In this document: positions 8,574 through 17,406 of the stretch, piece after piece
Numbering within the stretch: position 1 is the stretch's first letter
Layout: every line of letters starts with the position of its first letter
NCBI GenBank assembly: GCA_018449715.1
Contig: JAAVVA010000001.1
Span: forward strand, 558,001-622,000
DNA from: Acidobacteriaceae bacterium dw_441
Lineage (GTDB): Bacteria > Acidobacteriota > Terriglobia > Terriglobales > Acidobacteriaceae
Length of the DNA stretch: 64,000 nt
Direction of reading: 5' to 3'
Notes under the pieces: generated by a model
What the model was told of the DNA's origin: nothing
Databases searched by the model: none
Seen by the model: only the letters and a program-made list of their open reading frames with translations
Made by a program: the position numbers and the translations under genes

Positions 8574-9314
8574 CTGCGAGTCTCCCTGTTTATCACCTGT
8601 TATAACGACACGCTGTTTCCCGAAACCGGGAAGGCCGTCGTTAGAGTACTTGAACGGCTGGGCCATACGGTAGAGTTTCCCGCGGGGCAGACCTGCTGTG
8701 GGCAAATGCACTGGAATACCGGCTACCAGGCGGAGGCTCTGCCGCTGGTGGGCCGCTTCGTCGAGCAGTTCCGCAATGCTGAGGCCGTCGTGGTTCCTTC
8801 GTCAAGCTGCGTGGCGATGATGCGCGATCACTACCCGAAGATGGCCGAGCAGATGGGCGACCACAAGCTGATGGCTGAGGTCGAGATGCTGCTGCCGAGG
8901 GTGTTCGAGTTCTCCGAGTTTCTGACGAAGCGGCTGGGGCTTGAGGATGTGGGGGCGTACTATCCGCATCGCGTGACCTACCATGCGAGCTGCCACGGGC
9001 TGCGGAACCTCGGGCTGGGCGATAGTCCTCTGAAGCTGCTGCGGGCGGTGAAGGGGATCGACCTGGTCGAGATTGAGAATATGGACCGCTGCTGCGGCTT
9101 CGGCGGAACCTTCGCGGTGAAGAATGCCGATGTTTCGAGCGCGATGCTGGCCGAGAAGACGACCGCTGTGTTGAACACGAAGGCCGAGGCCTGTACGGCC
9201 TGCGACAATAGCTGCCTGATGCATATACAGGGAGGGCTGCACCGTCAGCGCACGGGCGTCAAGACGGTTCATCTGGCCGAGATTCTGGCCGGGGCGGAAG
9301 AGGGGGCGCTATGA
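8574..9314 (+). CDS. lutA: L-lactate oxidase complex subunit LutA (Fe-S oxidoreductase), probable CTG start
   Basis: About 246 residues with two cysteine-rich CCG domains: the first has CCGQMHWNTG, the second ASCHGLR and CCGFGGTFAVK, with a final CTACDNSC. These bind an Fe-S cluster in the LutABC (YkgEFG) complex, which oxidises L-lactate to pyruvate. Family members start (M)RVSLFITCYND. Here that position is CTG at 8574, five bases after GGAGG. The only upstream conventional codon is TTG 8541, which has no ribosome-binding site and would add 11 unlike residues. The stop overlaps lutB by ATGA (9311-9314). The function is clear; the exact start is not proven. Confidence 0.93.
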   Translation: MRVSLFITCYNDTLFPETGKAVVRVLERLGHTVEFPAGQTCCGQMHWNTGYQAEALPLVGRFVEQFRNAEAVVVPSSSCVAMMRDHYPKMAEQMGDHKLMAEVEMLLPRVFEFSEFLTKRLGLEDVGAYYPHRVTYHASCHGLRNLGLGDSPLKLLRAVKGIDLVEIENMDRCCGFGGTFAVKNADVSSAMLAEKTTAVLNTKAEACTACDNSCLMHIQGGLHRQRTGVKTVHLAEILAGAEEGAL

Positions 9315-10756
9315 GTTCTTTTGGTGCGGTGCTCGATCCGAAGACTTCGCCGACGTTTCCGATTGCGGCTCGGGCGACGCTCGAGGATACGCAACTCAGG
9401 AAGAATGTTCGCCATGCCACCGAGGTGATCCAGAACAAACGCGCCCGCGTGGTGGGCGAGATGCCGGACTGGCAGCAGCTTCGTGAGAGCGGGAAACAGA
9501 TTCGCCAGCACACGATGGACAACCTCGACTTCTACCTTGAGGAGTTCGAGCGCAACTGCACGGCGGCGGGCGGGCAGGTCCATTGGGCGAGGGATGGCGA
9601 AGAGGCTAAACGCATTGTCGTGGAGCTGGCGAAGGCGAGCGGCTCGCCCGAGGTCATCAAGATCAAGTCGATGACGACGGAGGAGATTCACCTGAATCTC
9701 GCGCTGGAGGCTGCGGGGATTCACGCCTACGAGACGGATCTTGCGGAGCTGATTATTCAGCTTGGACACGACCAGCCTTCGCACATTGTCGTGCCTGCGC
9801 TGCACAAGAACCGCCAGCAGATTCGCGAGATCTTTCAGCGAGAGATGAACCTGCCGGAGCTGGGCGAGAAGCCGCAGGATCTCGCCGATGCCGCCCGCAG
9901 GTTTCTGCGCGAGAAGTTTTTGCGCGTGAAGACGGCGGTGAGCGGGGCGAACTACCTGATCGCGGAGACGGGGGGCGTGTGCATCGTCGAGAGCGAGGGC
10001 AACGGAAGGATGTGCCTGACGCTGCCGGAGACACTGATTACCGTCGCGGGGATCGACAAGGTGCTGCCGCGCTTTCAGGATCTTGAGGTGATGTTGCAGC
10101 TTCTGCCTCGCTCGGCGACGGGCGAGAGGATGAACCCGTACAACTCCATCTGGACGGGCGTGCGTGAGGGGGATGGGCCGAAGAATTTCCACGTGGTCCT
10201 GATGGACAATGCGCGCACGGAGGTTCTGGCCGACGGCGAGGGGAGGCAGACGCTGAACTGCATCCGGTGCGCGGCCTGCCAGAACGCCTGCCCGGTCTAC
10301 CGGCAGACGGGAGGCCACGCTTATGGCTCGGTGTACGCGGGGCCGATCGGGGCGATCCTGACGCCGCAGTTGCAGTTGCTTCAGCACTCGCAGACGCTGC
10401 CGTATGCCTCGTCGCTGTGCGGAGCCTGCTACGAGGTCTGCCCGGTGAAGATCAATATCCCCGAGGTGCTGATCCATCTTCGCAACAAGGTCGTCGAGCA
10501 GAAGGGACTGACCGCGGAGTCGGTCGCGATGAAGACCGCGGGGGCAATCTTCCGGTCGGAGCGGCGCTTCCGCGCGGCGCAGCGGCTGGGGCGGTTTGCT
10601 GAGACTCCGCTGGTCCGCAAGGACGGCAACGGCGAGGGCTGGATCGGCTGGCTGCCGGGGCTGCTGGGAGGATGGACGCAGGTGCGCGATCTGAAAGAAA
10701 TGCCGAAGGAGACCTTCCGCGACTGGTGGGAGAAGAGGGGGAGCCGTGGCAACTGA
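9311..10756 (+). CDS. lutB: L-lactate oxidase complex subunit LutB (4Fe-4S and LUD domains)
   Basis: 481 residues. An N-terminal LUD domain of about 300 residues (IKIKSMTTEEIHLNLALE, then ISGANYLIAETGG-like core) is followed by a dicluster ferredoxin segment: CIRCAACQNACP (about 317-328) and CGACYEVCP (about 370-378). This matches LutB, the electron-transfer subunit of the L-lactate to pyruvate system first described in Bacillus subtilis. It overlaps lutA by four bases and lutC by eleven, so the three are one tightly coupled operon. The electron acceptor is probably the quinone pool, by analogy. Confidence 0.96.
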   Translation: MSSFGAVLDPKTSPTFPIAARATLEDTQLRKNVRHATEVIQNKRARVVGEMPDWQQLRESGKQIRQHTMDNLDFYLEEFERNCTAAGGQVHWARDGEEAKRIVVELAKASGSPEVIKIKSMTTEEIHLNLALEAAGIHAYETDLAELIIQLGHDQPSHIVVPALHKNRQQIREIFQREMNLPELGEKPQDLADAARRFLREKFLRVKTAVSGANYLIAETGGVCIVESEGNGRMCLTLPETLITVAGIDKVLPRFQDLEVMLQLLPRSATGERMNPYNSIWTGVREGDGPKNFHVVLMDNARTEVLADGEGRQTLNCIRCAACQNACPVYRQTGGHAYGSVYAGPIGAILTPQLQLLQHSQTLPYASSLCGACYEVCPVKINIPEVLIHLRNKVVEQKGLTAESVAMKTAGAIFRSERRFRAAQRLGRFAETPLVRKDGNGEGWIGWLPGLLGGWTQVRDLKEMPKETFRDWWEKRGSRGN

Positions 10757-11417
10757 GCAGGCGGGTATCGACACTTCGGCGGCGCGGGCAGAGGTCCTGC
10801 GGCGCATCCGTGCTGCGAATCGCGGCATAGTGAATGCGTCCAGTGTGGCGGAGCAGTGGAGTGGCATCGAGCGCGGCTATCGCAGGTCGGCGGATCTTTC
10901 GCAGGAGCAGATCCTCGATCTTCTGGAAGACCGGCTGCACGACTACGACGCGCATGTGGTGCGAACTTTGGAGGCCGGGATCGCCGCGACTGTGGCGAAG
11001 ATGCTGACCGAGCGAGGGAAGAGGAAGATCGTGATTCCTCAGGGGATGCAGCCGGAGTGGCTTCCTGAGGGATTCGAGTTCGTGGTGGACGAGGGGGCCT
11101 CGCATCAGGAACTGAACGGCGTCGAGGGAGTGTTGAGCGCTTCGACCTGCGCGATTGCCATTACCGGCACGGTGATTCTGCAGAATGTTCCGGGGCAGGG
11201 GCGAAGGGCGATCTCTCTGATTCCCGACTATCACCTTTGCCTTGTGCGGGTTGAGGATGTGGTCGAGACTGTACCGGAGGCGATGGATCGCCTGCGTGCG
11301 ACTTCGACGCTGCCGACGACGTTCTTCGCCGGACCTTCGGCGACGGCGGACATCGAGATGACCCGCATCAAGGGAGTTCACGGACCCCGGTTTCTGGATA
11401 TCGTCCTTGTGGGCTAG
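10746..11417 (+). CDS. lutC: L-lactate oxidase complex subunit LutC (LUD domain)
   Basis: 223 residues starting at GTG 10746 inside the end of lutB. It contains a single LUD domain (SASTCAIAITGTVILQN and LVRVEDVVETVPEAM, ending GVHGPRFLDIVLVG), the third component of LutABC. No cysteine cluster is present, as expected. It is the last gene of the operon; a hairpin terminator follows 34 bases after the stop. Confidence 0.94.
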   Translation: MATEQAGIDTSAARAEVLRRIRAANRGIVNASSVAEQWSGIERGYRRSADLSQEQILDLLEDRLHDYDAHVVRTLEAGIAATVAKMLTERGKRKIVIPQGMQPEWLPEGFEFVVDEGASHQELNGVEGVLSASTCAIAITGTVILQNVPGQGRRAISLIPDYHLCLVRVEDVVETVPEAMDRLRATSTLPTTFFAGPSATADIEMTRIKGVHGPRFLDIVLVG

Positions 11418-11450
11418 TTCTGGTGGACCGGTGGCTGGTTCTGGGTGAAT

Positions 11451-11476
11451 AGAGGAGCCTTGAGGCTCCTCTTTCT
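11451..11476 (+). terminator. Terminator of lutABC
   Basis: A 9-bp stem, AGAGGAGCC (11451-11459) and GGCTCCTCT (11464-11472), with loop TTGA and a short pyrimidine tail. Confidence 0.75.
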
Positions 11477-11753
11477 CAGGGCCGGCATCTTAGCCCGCAG
11501 GTTCCCCGTGATCCGTTGAAAGCAATTTTTACAATTCCTTGACGTTTGGGCGGCGAAAACGCTGGTGCAGTCTCGGGCTTATCTATATAGTTTCCCCACG
11601 ACGTGAGCAGCACATTCACGAGGGTGGCAGCTAAAGGCCGGAGCGTGATGCAGTGATTGGCTTTCGACGATCGTTCCGGCTTCTTTGAACTCGATACTTC
11701 TGTTGCCTCGGTCAATGTCTCTGTTTCACAGGGGTTCTGGTGAGGTGTCTGCG
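11477..11753. other. Non-coding gap upstream of the large secreted-protein gene
   Basis: The lutC-to-next-gene gap is 336 bases including the terminator. I see no supportable gene. A TTGACG at 11539-11544 could be a -35 box, but no matching -10 stands at the right distance; an AT-rich patch (ATCTATATAG) lies near 11581. The promoter of the next two genes must be here. Confidence 0.4.
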
Positions 11754-14700
11754 ATGAAGTCCTTTCCTCGGCGGCCTGCGTTTCTTTCCACTGTGCTTCT
11801 GTTGTTGCTTGCCTGTTCTCGTATTGCCGAAGGCCAGAATGTTTCCCCGAATATTTCCCAGACGAGCTCTTCGCAGAGAAGGCCGTCGCGAACGACCCCG
11901 GGTGGGAAGTCGATCTCGCGAGCAGCGGATGGCGTGGTGATCCCCGGGCCTCTGCGGTCGTTTCTTCGCATGGCCGGCATCAGCCAGAAGATCGCTCCGG
12001 AAGATGTTCTTCCTCTGCTGGCGCGCAACGTCTTCATGCAGGGATACAGCCACGACCATCCCACAGAATTTCTGTTGTTGCTGGATCGTTATGTCCAGCA
12101 GGCCCGCGAGTTGCAGATACTGGCGGGAACCGGCGAAGAGATTCGCGTCGAGGGATGCAGCGATGTTGGCACGCTGATCAAGATTCTTGGCTATCGCATC
12201 GTGGGCAACTGCCAGACGAAAAACCTTACGCTGGCCACCTCGGACCCGGACCGCGCCTTCCTGACGATTGATTCGGGCTTTCCCCTGATGACGCTCGAGG
12301 AGTCGCTACAGAAGGGAGCACCCTTCCTCTATGCGTTTCCTTCGACGCGGGTTCCGGTGCTGCTGCATGAGTCGGACTGGATGGCGCTGAACCGGAAGCA
12401 CACGGCGACGGGACTCGTCGATCTTCTGCTGCGCGATACGGGGGTGGCGCGGCTTTACTGGGCCATGTCGCACAGCGATGACGAGACCAACCTTGCGCTC
12501 GCGCGGTCGCCCGGACTGTGGAAGCTTTCGACGCTCGCCCCTGTGCTGGACTTTTATGGCGGCCAGATCTCCATTCGTTCGGGTCGGGTGCTGGTGCCGG
12601 GAGGCAGGAGGGCGGAGCCGGTCTGGAAGGAGATGGTGGGGGCGAGTCCCGACGATGCCGGGGAGTTTGTCCTGCACCTGTTGGCGAAGGACAACGGCTG
12701 GCTGGCCGCTTATTACGATGCTCTTTCGCGCGTGGGCGGGCCTCAGCAGGAGCCCCTGACTGAACCTGAGCGAATGAAGCGAGTCTATGAGGCCTTCCGC
12801 TCCCCGGCGATTGAACCGGCGGCGACGGCGAGCGTCTTTCGCAAGGCCCCGGGGCTGCTGGTGCTGCTTACGCGCGTGGATTGGGATGCGGACGGCCAGC
12901 CGCATGTTCCGGGCGGGATTGCGGTGTGGAAGGATGTGCTCGGGCAGGGCTCCAGCTCGAAGCTGGTGAAGAACTGGGGCAAGCGCGCTCGCGGATGGGA
13001 TCGCTCCGAGCAGTTGCTGGAGGCGATGGCCTCGCTCTCGCGGCTGGAGTCGGACACGGGGCCGTTGCAGGCTTATCTTACGTTGAGCGCGATTGATGCC
13101 AAGCGGCCAGCGGCCCGCAAGCTCTCGCCGGAGACGGTGCGTCTGCTGGCTACGAACTTCGCGCAGTATGGAAGCTGGTATCTCGTCTTCTCGGAGTTTC
13201 CGGAGCTGACGGATGAGTCGTTGACGCGGTTTCTCACTGTGGCGGACTCCATCGGCGGCATCTCGAACCTGATGTTGCGCGGCAATGCGGTCGGATCGTT
13301 CCAGGCGAACATCGGGTTGTGGCAAATTCTTGCGCGGCAGGGAGAGATTGCTGCGGGGGAGCGGAACGAGTCGTGGCTGAAGACCGTGGGGCCGTTCGCG
13401 AAGATCGACTCGCCGGTGCAGCTCTTCGATGCGACGCGCACATCGCTGGGTGCGGTGATGCTGGCGTCTGCGGGCAAACCGAATGCGTCGGAGAATGAAC
13501 TGATCGACAGGATGGCTGGGCCCGAGCAGAGAAGCTCCGAAGGGCAGCATGTGCATGAGGAGATCGCGGACCGCATGCACAATGTGCTTGAGGACCAGAG
13601 GCTGGTTTCGCTGGATACACTGTTTGCGCTGAGCGATGGCCTCAGCGCGATGGCGCAGGGCAATTCTGCACCTCAGAACATGCTGGGGCTGGCGGGGGAG
13701 CTGCGCGAGTTCGAGATGCCAAGGCCGATCTTTACCAGCAGCGAGAAGATCACCTGGGCTCCGGGAGTGTACTCGACGCATCACGCCGAGCTGCAGATCA
13801 AGACCGACCTGACGAAGGTGATCAAGGGGCCGGGCACGAAGGCGCAGCTTGAGGCTGCTCGAGGACAACTTACGCCGTTTCTGCGCGATGCCCTCGTGGG
13901 GCTGAACTATGCCTACTACGAGCCGCCGGGAGCACAGGTGCTGCATAACAACTCGTTGTTCGTGCGCTCGCACGATTTTTCGGGGCTGTCGGTGACGACA
14001 TCGGAGCGCACATGGCTGACGCCGGAGCTGATGGGTGTGGGGACTCCCGCGGGAGGAGGAGCTTACCTGATGGGCTCGCTCTCGGACCTGCCGTTTGCTC
14101 TTGCTTCCACCGAGCAGGACTTCATCGCGCCGGAGAATGTGCAGGCGCTCATCTGGAAGGAGCTGGTTCCCGATCTGCTGGTCAGCGCCACGGTTCCGCG
14201 CTGGTGGAGTGTGAGCCGCGACGAGCTTCATGCCGTGACCCTGTATCTGCGGTCGGGCGAGGAGCTTCTGATGGCCTCGGAGAACAGCCCCGAGCTGCGC
14301 GGACAGGTGACGCAGATTCTGGCCGACCGTATGGCTCCGCAGCGGCTGGAGACGCTGGACAGGTCGCTGGCCAATGGAGAGGATGCGATTGCAGTGCTCT
14401 CCCAGACGATGCCTGCGGATACCTTCTTCCTGGCCGCCGCGTTCCGCCACAGGTATCCCGGTCGCGCTGGATCGGCGGGGCCGCAGAGCCAGCAGCTCGA
14501 TGCTCTTTGCGCGAAGTCTCCGGAGGAAACCTCGGCTGAGCGGCTCGCGCGTGACTTCGGCGTGCCGCACCCGGTGCTGGCGCGCACCTACGGCCCGAGC
14601 CTTCTGTATGTGAAGCCCTTCCCGTCCTTCGGAGGAGCGTCGAGCCGCCTCTTCGGCGAGTCGTGGGAGTCGAGCAACCTGTACTGGGCGAGGCTTGCGG

Positions 14701-14942
14701 ATGAGAACGGCCTCGATCCAGCGGCGCTGAATCGCCTGGTGCCGGAGCTGACGCGCCGCATGACCGCGAAGATCTTTGCCACGGATCTCGAAGACTGGCC
14801 CGCGCTCGACCGGGCGATGCGAGAGACCGGGGAAGATTTCCGTGCCGGAAAGGTCACGCCGCTTCCTGCCGCGGCGTCAGTGACCTCGGCGCAGGGAATG
14901 AGCGATGGCCGGCAGGAGAATGCGCTTGGAGGAGCACGATGA
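11754..14942 (+). CDS. Large secreted protein of unknown function, partner of the VWA gene
   Basis: 1062 residues. The start is ATG 11754, preceded by a GAGG nine bases upstream and opening a signal peptide (MKSFPRRPAFLSTVLLLLLA, then about six residues to EGQ). The rest is a soluble, mostly helical sequence without membrane spans and without a motif I can name. The segment after the signal is Ser/Thr/Arg-rich and probably a linker. Its stop overlaps the start of the VWA gene by four bases, so the two products are made together and probably act together outside the cytoplasm. Base and codon use look like the neighbours. I recognise it only as the kind of long hypothetical protein seen beside VWA genes in Acidobacteriota. 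Confidence 0.85.
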   Translation: MKSFPRRPAFLSTVLLLLLACSRIAEGQNVSPNISQTSSSQRRPSRTTPGGKSISRAADGVVIPGPLRSFLRMAGISQKIAPEDVLPLLARNVFMQGYSHDHPTEFLLLLDRYVQQARELQILAGTGEEIRVEGCSDVGTLIKILGYRIVGNCQTKNLTLATSDPDRAFLTIDSGFPLMTLEESLQKGAPFLYAFPSTRVPVLLHESDWMALNRKHTATGLVDLLLRDTGVARLYWAMSHSDDETNLALARSPGLWKLSTLAPVLDFYGGQISIRSGRVLVPGGRRAEPVWKEMVGASPDDAGEFVLHLLAKDNGWLAAYYDALSRVGGPQQEPLTEPERMKRVYEAFRSPAIEPAATASVFRKAPGLLVLLTRVDWDADGQPHVPGGIAVWKDVLGQGSSSKLVKNWGKRARGWDRSEQLLEAMASLSRLESDTGPLQAYLTLSAIDAKRPAARKLSPETVRLLATNFAQYGSWYLVFSEFPELTDESLTRFLTVADSIGGISNLMLRGNAVGSFQANIGLWQILARQGEIAAGERNESWLKTVGPFAKIDSPVQLFDATRTSLGAVMLASAGKPNASENELIDRMAGPEQRSSEGQHVHEEIADRMHNVLEDQRLVSLDTLFALSDGLSAMAQGNSAPQNMLGLAGELREFEMPRPIFTSSEKITWAPGVYSTHHAELQIKTDLTKVIKGPGTKAQLEAARGQLTPFLRDALVGLNYAYYEPPGAQVLHNNSLFVRSHDFSGLSVTTSERTWLTPELMGVGTPAGGGAYLMGSLSDLPFALASTEQDFIAPENVQALIWKELVPDLLVSATVPRWWSVSRDELHAVTLYLRSGEELLMASENSPELRGQVTQILADRMAPQRLETLDRSLANGEDAIAVLSQTMPADTFFLAAAFRHRYPGRAGSAGPQSQQLDALCAKSPEETSAERLARDFGVPHPVLARTYGPSLLYVKPFPSFGGASSRLFGESWESSNLYWARLADENGLDPAALNRLVPELTRRMTAKIFATDLEDWPALDRAMRETGEDFRAGKVTPLPAAASVTSAQGMSDGRQENALGGAR

Positions 14943-16018
14943 AGAAATCTCTTCTCTCCATTTTGTTACTGTCATCGTTGCTTGTGCTGGGGAGAGGAAG
15001 ACGTACCGCTGCGCAGGATGACGCGAGGATCATGGTCAACGTGGTGCTGGTGCAGTTGAACGTCGCCGTGACCGACCGAAAGGGGAACTACATCAGCGGG
15101 CTCAAGCCGGAGGACTTTGTCATTACTGAGGACAAGATTCCAGAGAAGCTTGCGACCTTCGAGGAGGGGAACGAGCCTTCGAGCAGATTGGTCTGGAGCG
15201 CTTCTGAGAACAAAATGGTGCCGCAGCCAATTGCTTCGGAGTCCACGCCGGAGACTGTGAAGGCGGATGCTCCTGTCTCCCCAAGCAACCCCACGCCGAC
15301 CGGGGCGAACGTCTTCATCCTCTTCGATACGAGCAACTATATGTATCGCGGATTCGTCTTCGCGCAGGATGCGATCGCCGATTTTGTGCGTTCTCTGGAA
15401 GGCGTCTCTCGTGTGGCGTTCTACTCGTACAGCCGCGATCTTTCGCGTGGAGTTCCGCTGACGGCGGAGCGTTCGACCGTGCTGCGCGGCGTGCGAAGCA
15501 CGGTTGCCGGAGACGATGCCGCGCTCTACAACTGTCTTCTGCTGACGGTGAAGGATGCGGCGCAGTTCACGGGCCGCAAGGCTATCGTCGTCTTCTCGAA
15601 CGGCCCGGACAATGCGAGCCTCGTGCCTCCGGAGGACGTGGCGGAGCTGGCGCAATCGACCGGCACGATTATCTACATGATCAGCACGCGCGATGCGCAG
15701 GCCGAGCCTATCTCGACGGCGGTCTTCGAGCGCATGAGCAAGGCGACCGGAGGCAAGGCGTACTTCTCTCGAAGCTGGAAGGATGAGACGGATGCCTTCT
15801 CCTCAATCCGCGAGGACCTGGCGCATCTCTACTCTCTGAGCTACTACCCGCAGCCCAATCCCAACCGTGGATGGCGCGCGATTTCGGTGAAGCTGACGGG
15901 GGAGAACGCGCAGAAGTATCGCATTCGCACGCGTGATGGCTACCGTGTGCTGAAGCCCGCGCAGATTGCGACCACGGCAAATCCCGCGGCCTCTTCTACG
16001 GAGCCGTCAACGAAATAG
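14939..16018 (+). CDS. Secreted VWA-domain protein (VWFA-related acidobacterial type)
   Basis: 359 residues. Signal peptide about 1-26 (ending RTAAQ). A short N-terminal beta domain follows (VNVVLVQLNVAVTDRKGNYI, ending LKPEDFVITEDK), as in the acidobacterial VWFA-related proteins. The VWA domain starts at NVFILFDTSNYMYRGF; the metal-site motif DxSxS is altered to DTSNY, so metal binding may be weakened. GRKAIVVFSNGPDN and FSRSWKDETDAF fit later strands. VWA domains mediate protein contacts, so a complex with the overlapping upstream product is the simplest idea. Confidence 0.9.
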   Translation: MKKSLLSILLLSSLLVLGRGRRTAAQDDARIMVNVVLVQLNVAVTDRKGNYISGLKPEDFVITEDKIPEKLATFEEGNEPSSRLVWSASENKMVPQPIASESTPETVKADAPVSPSNPTPTGANVFILFDTSNYMYRGFVFAQDAIADFVRSLEGVSRVAFYSYSRDLSRGVPLTAERSTVLRGVRSTVAGDDAALYNCLLLTVKDAAQFTGRKAIVVFSNGPDNASLVPPEDVAELAQSTGTIIYMISTRDAQAEPISTAVFERMSKATGGKAYFSRSWKDETDAFSSIREDLAHLYSLSYYPQPNPNRGWRAISVKLTGENAQKYRIRTRDGYRVLKPAQIATTANPAASSTEPSTK

Positions 16019-16042
16019 CGGCAGGTTACGGCTGCCCGCGAG

Positions 16043-16999
16043 TTACGGCTGAAAGACCAGACGCGCTCCTTCGCCCTGCTCGTTCCACAGCGCAGTAACG
16101 TCGCTCAGGGGAACGGCGCGGAGTTGCACCTTGAAGGGCTGCGCGGCCGCAGAGGTGAAGAACTCCGTGATCGCCGCTTTGATCTGCGGCATCGAGGCGC
16201 TGCCGAAGCCGCTGCCAAGAATCTCAAGGCCGGAGCTGCGCAGTGTTGCCGCAGGGAGCGTGATGGTGGGCGCGGCGCTTCCGCCGATCTGCACGAAGCG
16301 GACCCGCGGTGCGGCGTGCGAAAGGCCTTTCTGGGCAATCGCCGCGAGGACGGCCTCTGCCGGAGGTCCCCAGAGATAGTCGAGGACAACATCGACGCCG
16401 GTCGTGTTCCACTCGTTGCGGAAGGCCGCGACCAGGGCGTCGGGCTCCTGCTGAAGCGAGATGACGGAGTCCGCGCCGAGCGCCTTCAACTCCTGCTCGT
16501 TGACGTGCCTGCCGACCGCGACCACGTGGCGCGCTCCGAGACGCTTCGCAATCTGGATGGCAAGCTGTCCTGCCGATCCGGTAGCTCCCAGGATGAGAAC
16601 GCTTTCGCCTGCGACAAACTTTGCCCTCGCCTGAAGTGCGACCCACGAGGACATGCCTGGATTGGCGATGGCCGCCGCCGTGGTGTCCTCGAGTCCTTCG
16701 GGCAGGGGAATCGTAAAGTTGCCTGCTACGGAAAGCTCGGAGAAGGTTCCGAAGGGAGGCCGGGCGGCTGCGAAGTAGACACGCGTTCCGTCTTCGAGAG
16801 CTCCTACTCCATCGACTCCGGCGACGAAGGGGAACTGCCCGGTGCTGCCGTAGTGCGTGCCGTTGGCCAGCGCCTTGACGATGGGGTGCAGACCGGCGGC
16901 GGTCACCTTGACGAGGCGCTCTCCCTCCTGCGGGACCGGGTCGCTGAAGGCCTTGTACTGCGGAGGATTGGCGTAGCTTTCGACGACGGCTGCATTCAT
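16043..16999 (-). CDS. Zinc-free quinone-oxidoreductase-like alcohol dehydrogenase (MDR family)
   Basis: 318 residues from ATG 16999 (MNAAVVESYANPPQYKAF). The N-terminal GroES-like domain (GVDGVGALEDG) and the NADPH-binding fold with ILGATGSAGQLAIQIAKRLGA are typical of medium-chain reductases of the quinone oxidoreductase/QOR branch. The cysteine and histidine ligands of the zinc-type alcohol dehydrogenases are absent. The enzyme probably reduces quinones or enones with NADPH; the substrate is not inferable. It is convergent with the VWA gene and 60 bases downstream of a tiny membrane-protein gene on the same strand. Confidence 0.88.
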   Translation of the reverse strand: MNAAVVESYANPPQYKAFSDPVPQEGERLVKVTAAGLHPIVKALANGTHYGSTGQFPFVAGVDGVGALEDGTRVYFAAARPPFGTFSELSVAGNFTIPLPEGLEDTTAAAIANPGMSSWVALQARAKFVAGESVLILGATGSAGQLAIQIAKRLGARHVVAVGRHVNEQELKALGADSVISLQQEPDALVAAFRNEWNTTGVDVVLDYLWGPPAEAVLAAIAQKGLSHAAPRVRFVQIGGSAAPTITLPAATLRSSGLEILGSGFGSASMPQIKAAITEFFTSAAAQPFKVQLRAVPLSDVTALWNEQGEGARLVFQP

Positions 17000-17059
17000 G
17001 ACTTCGTTCTCCCTGTGCCAGTTATAGATGAGGCTAATACAGCCCACGTTGCAGGGAGG

Positions 17060-17239
17060 TTATTCCTCGCCTTCGGTCAGGTAGCAGCGCAGCAGGCCGC
17101 AGACGACGGCAACGATTCCGCCGAGCAGCATGAGCAGGGGAGCCGTCGAGGCTTTGCCGACGGCGTAAGGCAGTAGGAAGATTCCCACGCCCGCATACAT
17201 CAGGATTGTCAGCAGCGTTCGCACGGTGGCCCTGTTCAT
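17060..17239 (-). CDS. Small membrane protein, 59 residues
   Basis: ATG at 17239 is preceded by a strong purine-rich ribosome-binding site (AAGAAGGGGGCGGA). The product starts MNRATVRTLLTILMYAGVGI and has two hydrophobic segments (about 7-25 and 33-50) joined by a short loop with KAST, ending in a charged LRCYLTEGEE. Good codon use, the ribosome-binding site and the two-helix hairpin topology support a real gene. It shares strand with the downstream oxidoreductase, 60 bases away. No family recognised. Confidence 0.72.
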   Translation of the reverse strand: MNRATVRTLLTILMYAGVGIFLLPYAVGKASTAPLLMLLGGIVAVVCGLLRCYLTEGEE

Positions 17240-17368
17240 TCCGCCCCCTTCTTACAACGTGCCTGCCAGCCCGATTTCAGATACGACTTCGATGGTGTAA
17301 AGTGGCCTGACCGGAATCAGACAACCGTTGCCGAACATATATACCCGGCAGTTCCACGCTGAGCAAGA

Positions 17369-17395
17369 TTTATTTCCAGTCCTTTATTTCCAGTC
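17369..17395 (+). repeat. Tandem 13-base repeat in a 5' leader
   Basis: TTTATTTCCAGTC occurs twice (17369-17381 and 17383-17395) with one base between, ending right beside the GAGGG ribosome-binding site of the hydrolase gene that starts at 17407. Confidence 0.85.
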
Positions 17396-17406
17396 GAGGG
17401 AATCCC

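Noticed and set aside
12306-14570. Long minus-strand reading frame (about 750 codons) opposite the large secreted-protein gene
   Set aside because: Arg/Pro/His-rich composition with no fold and no ribosome-binding site; it is an antisense shadow expected in GC-rich coding DNA, as are those at 9269-10867 and 18918-20486.
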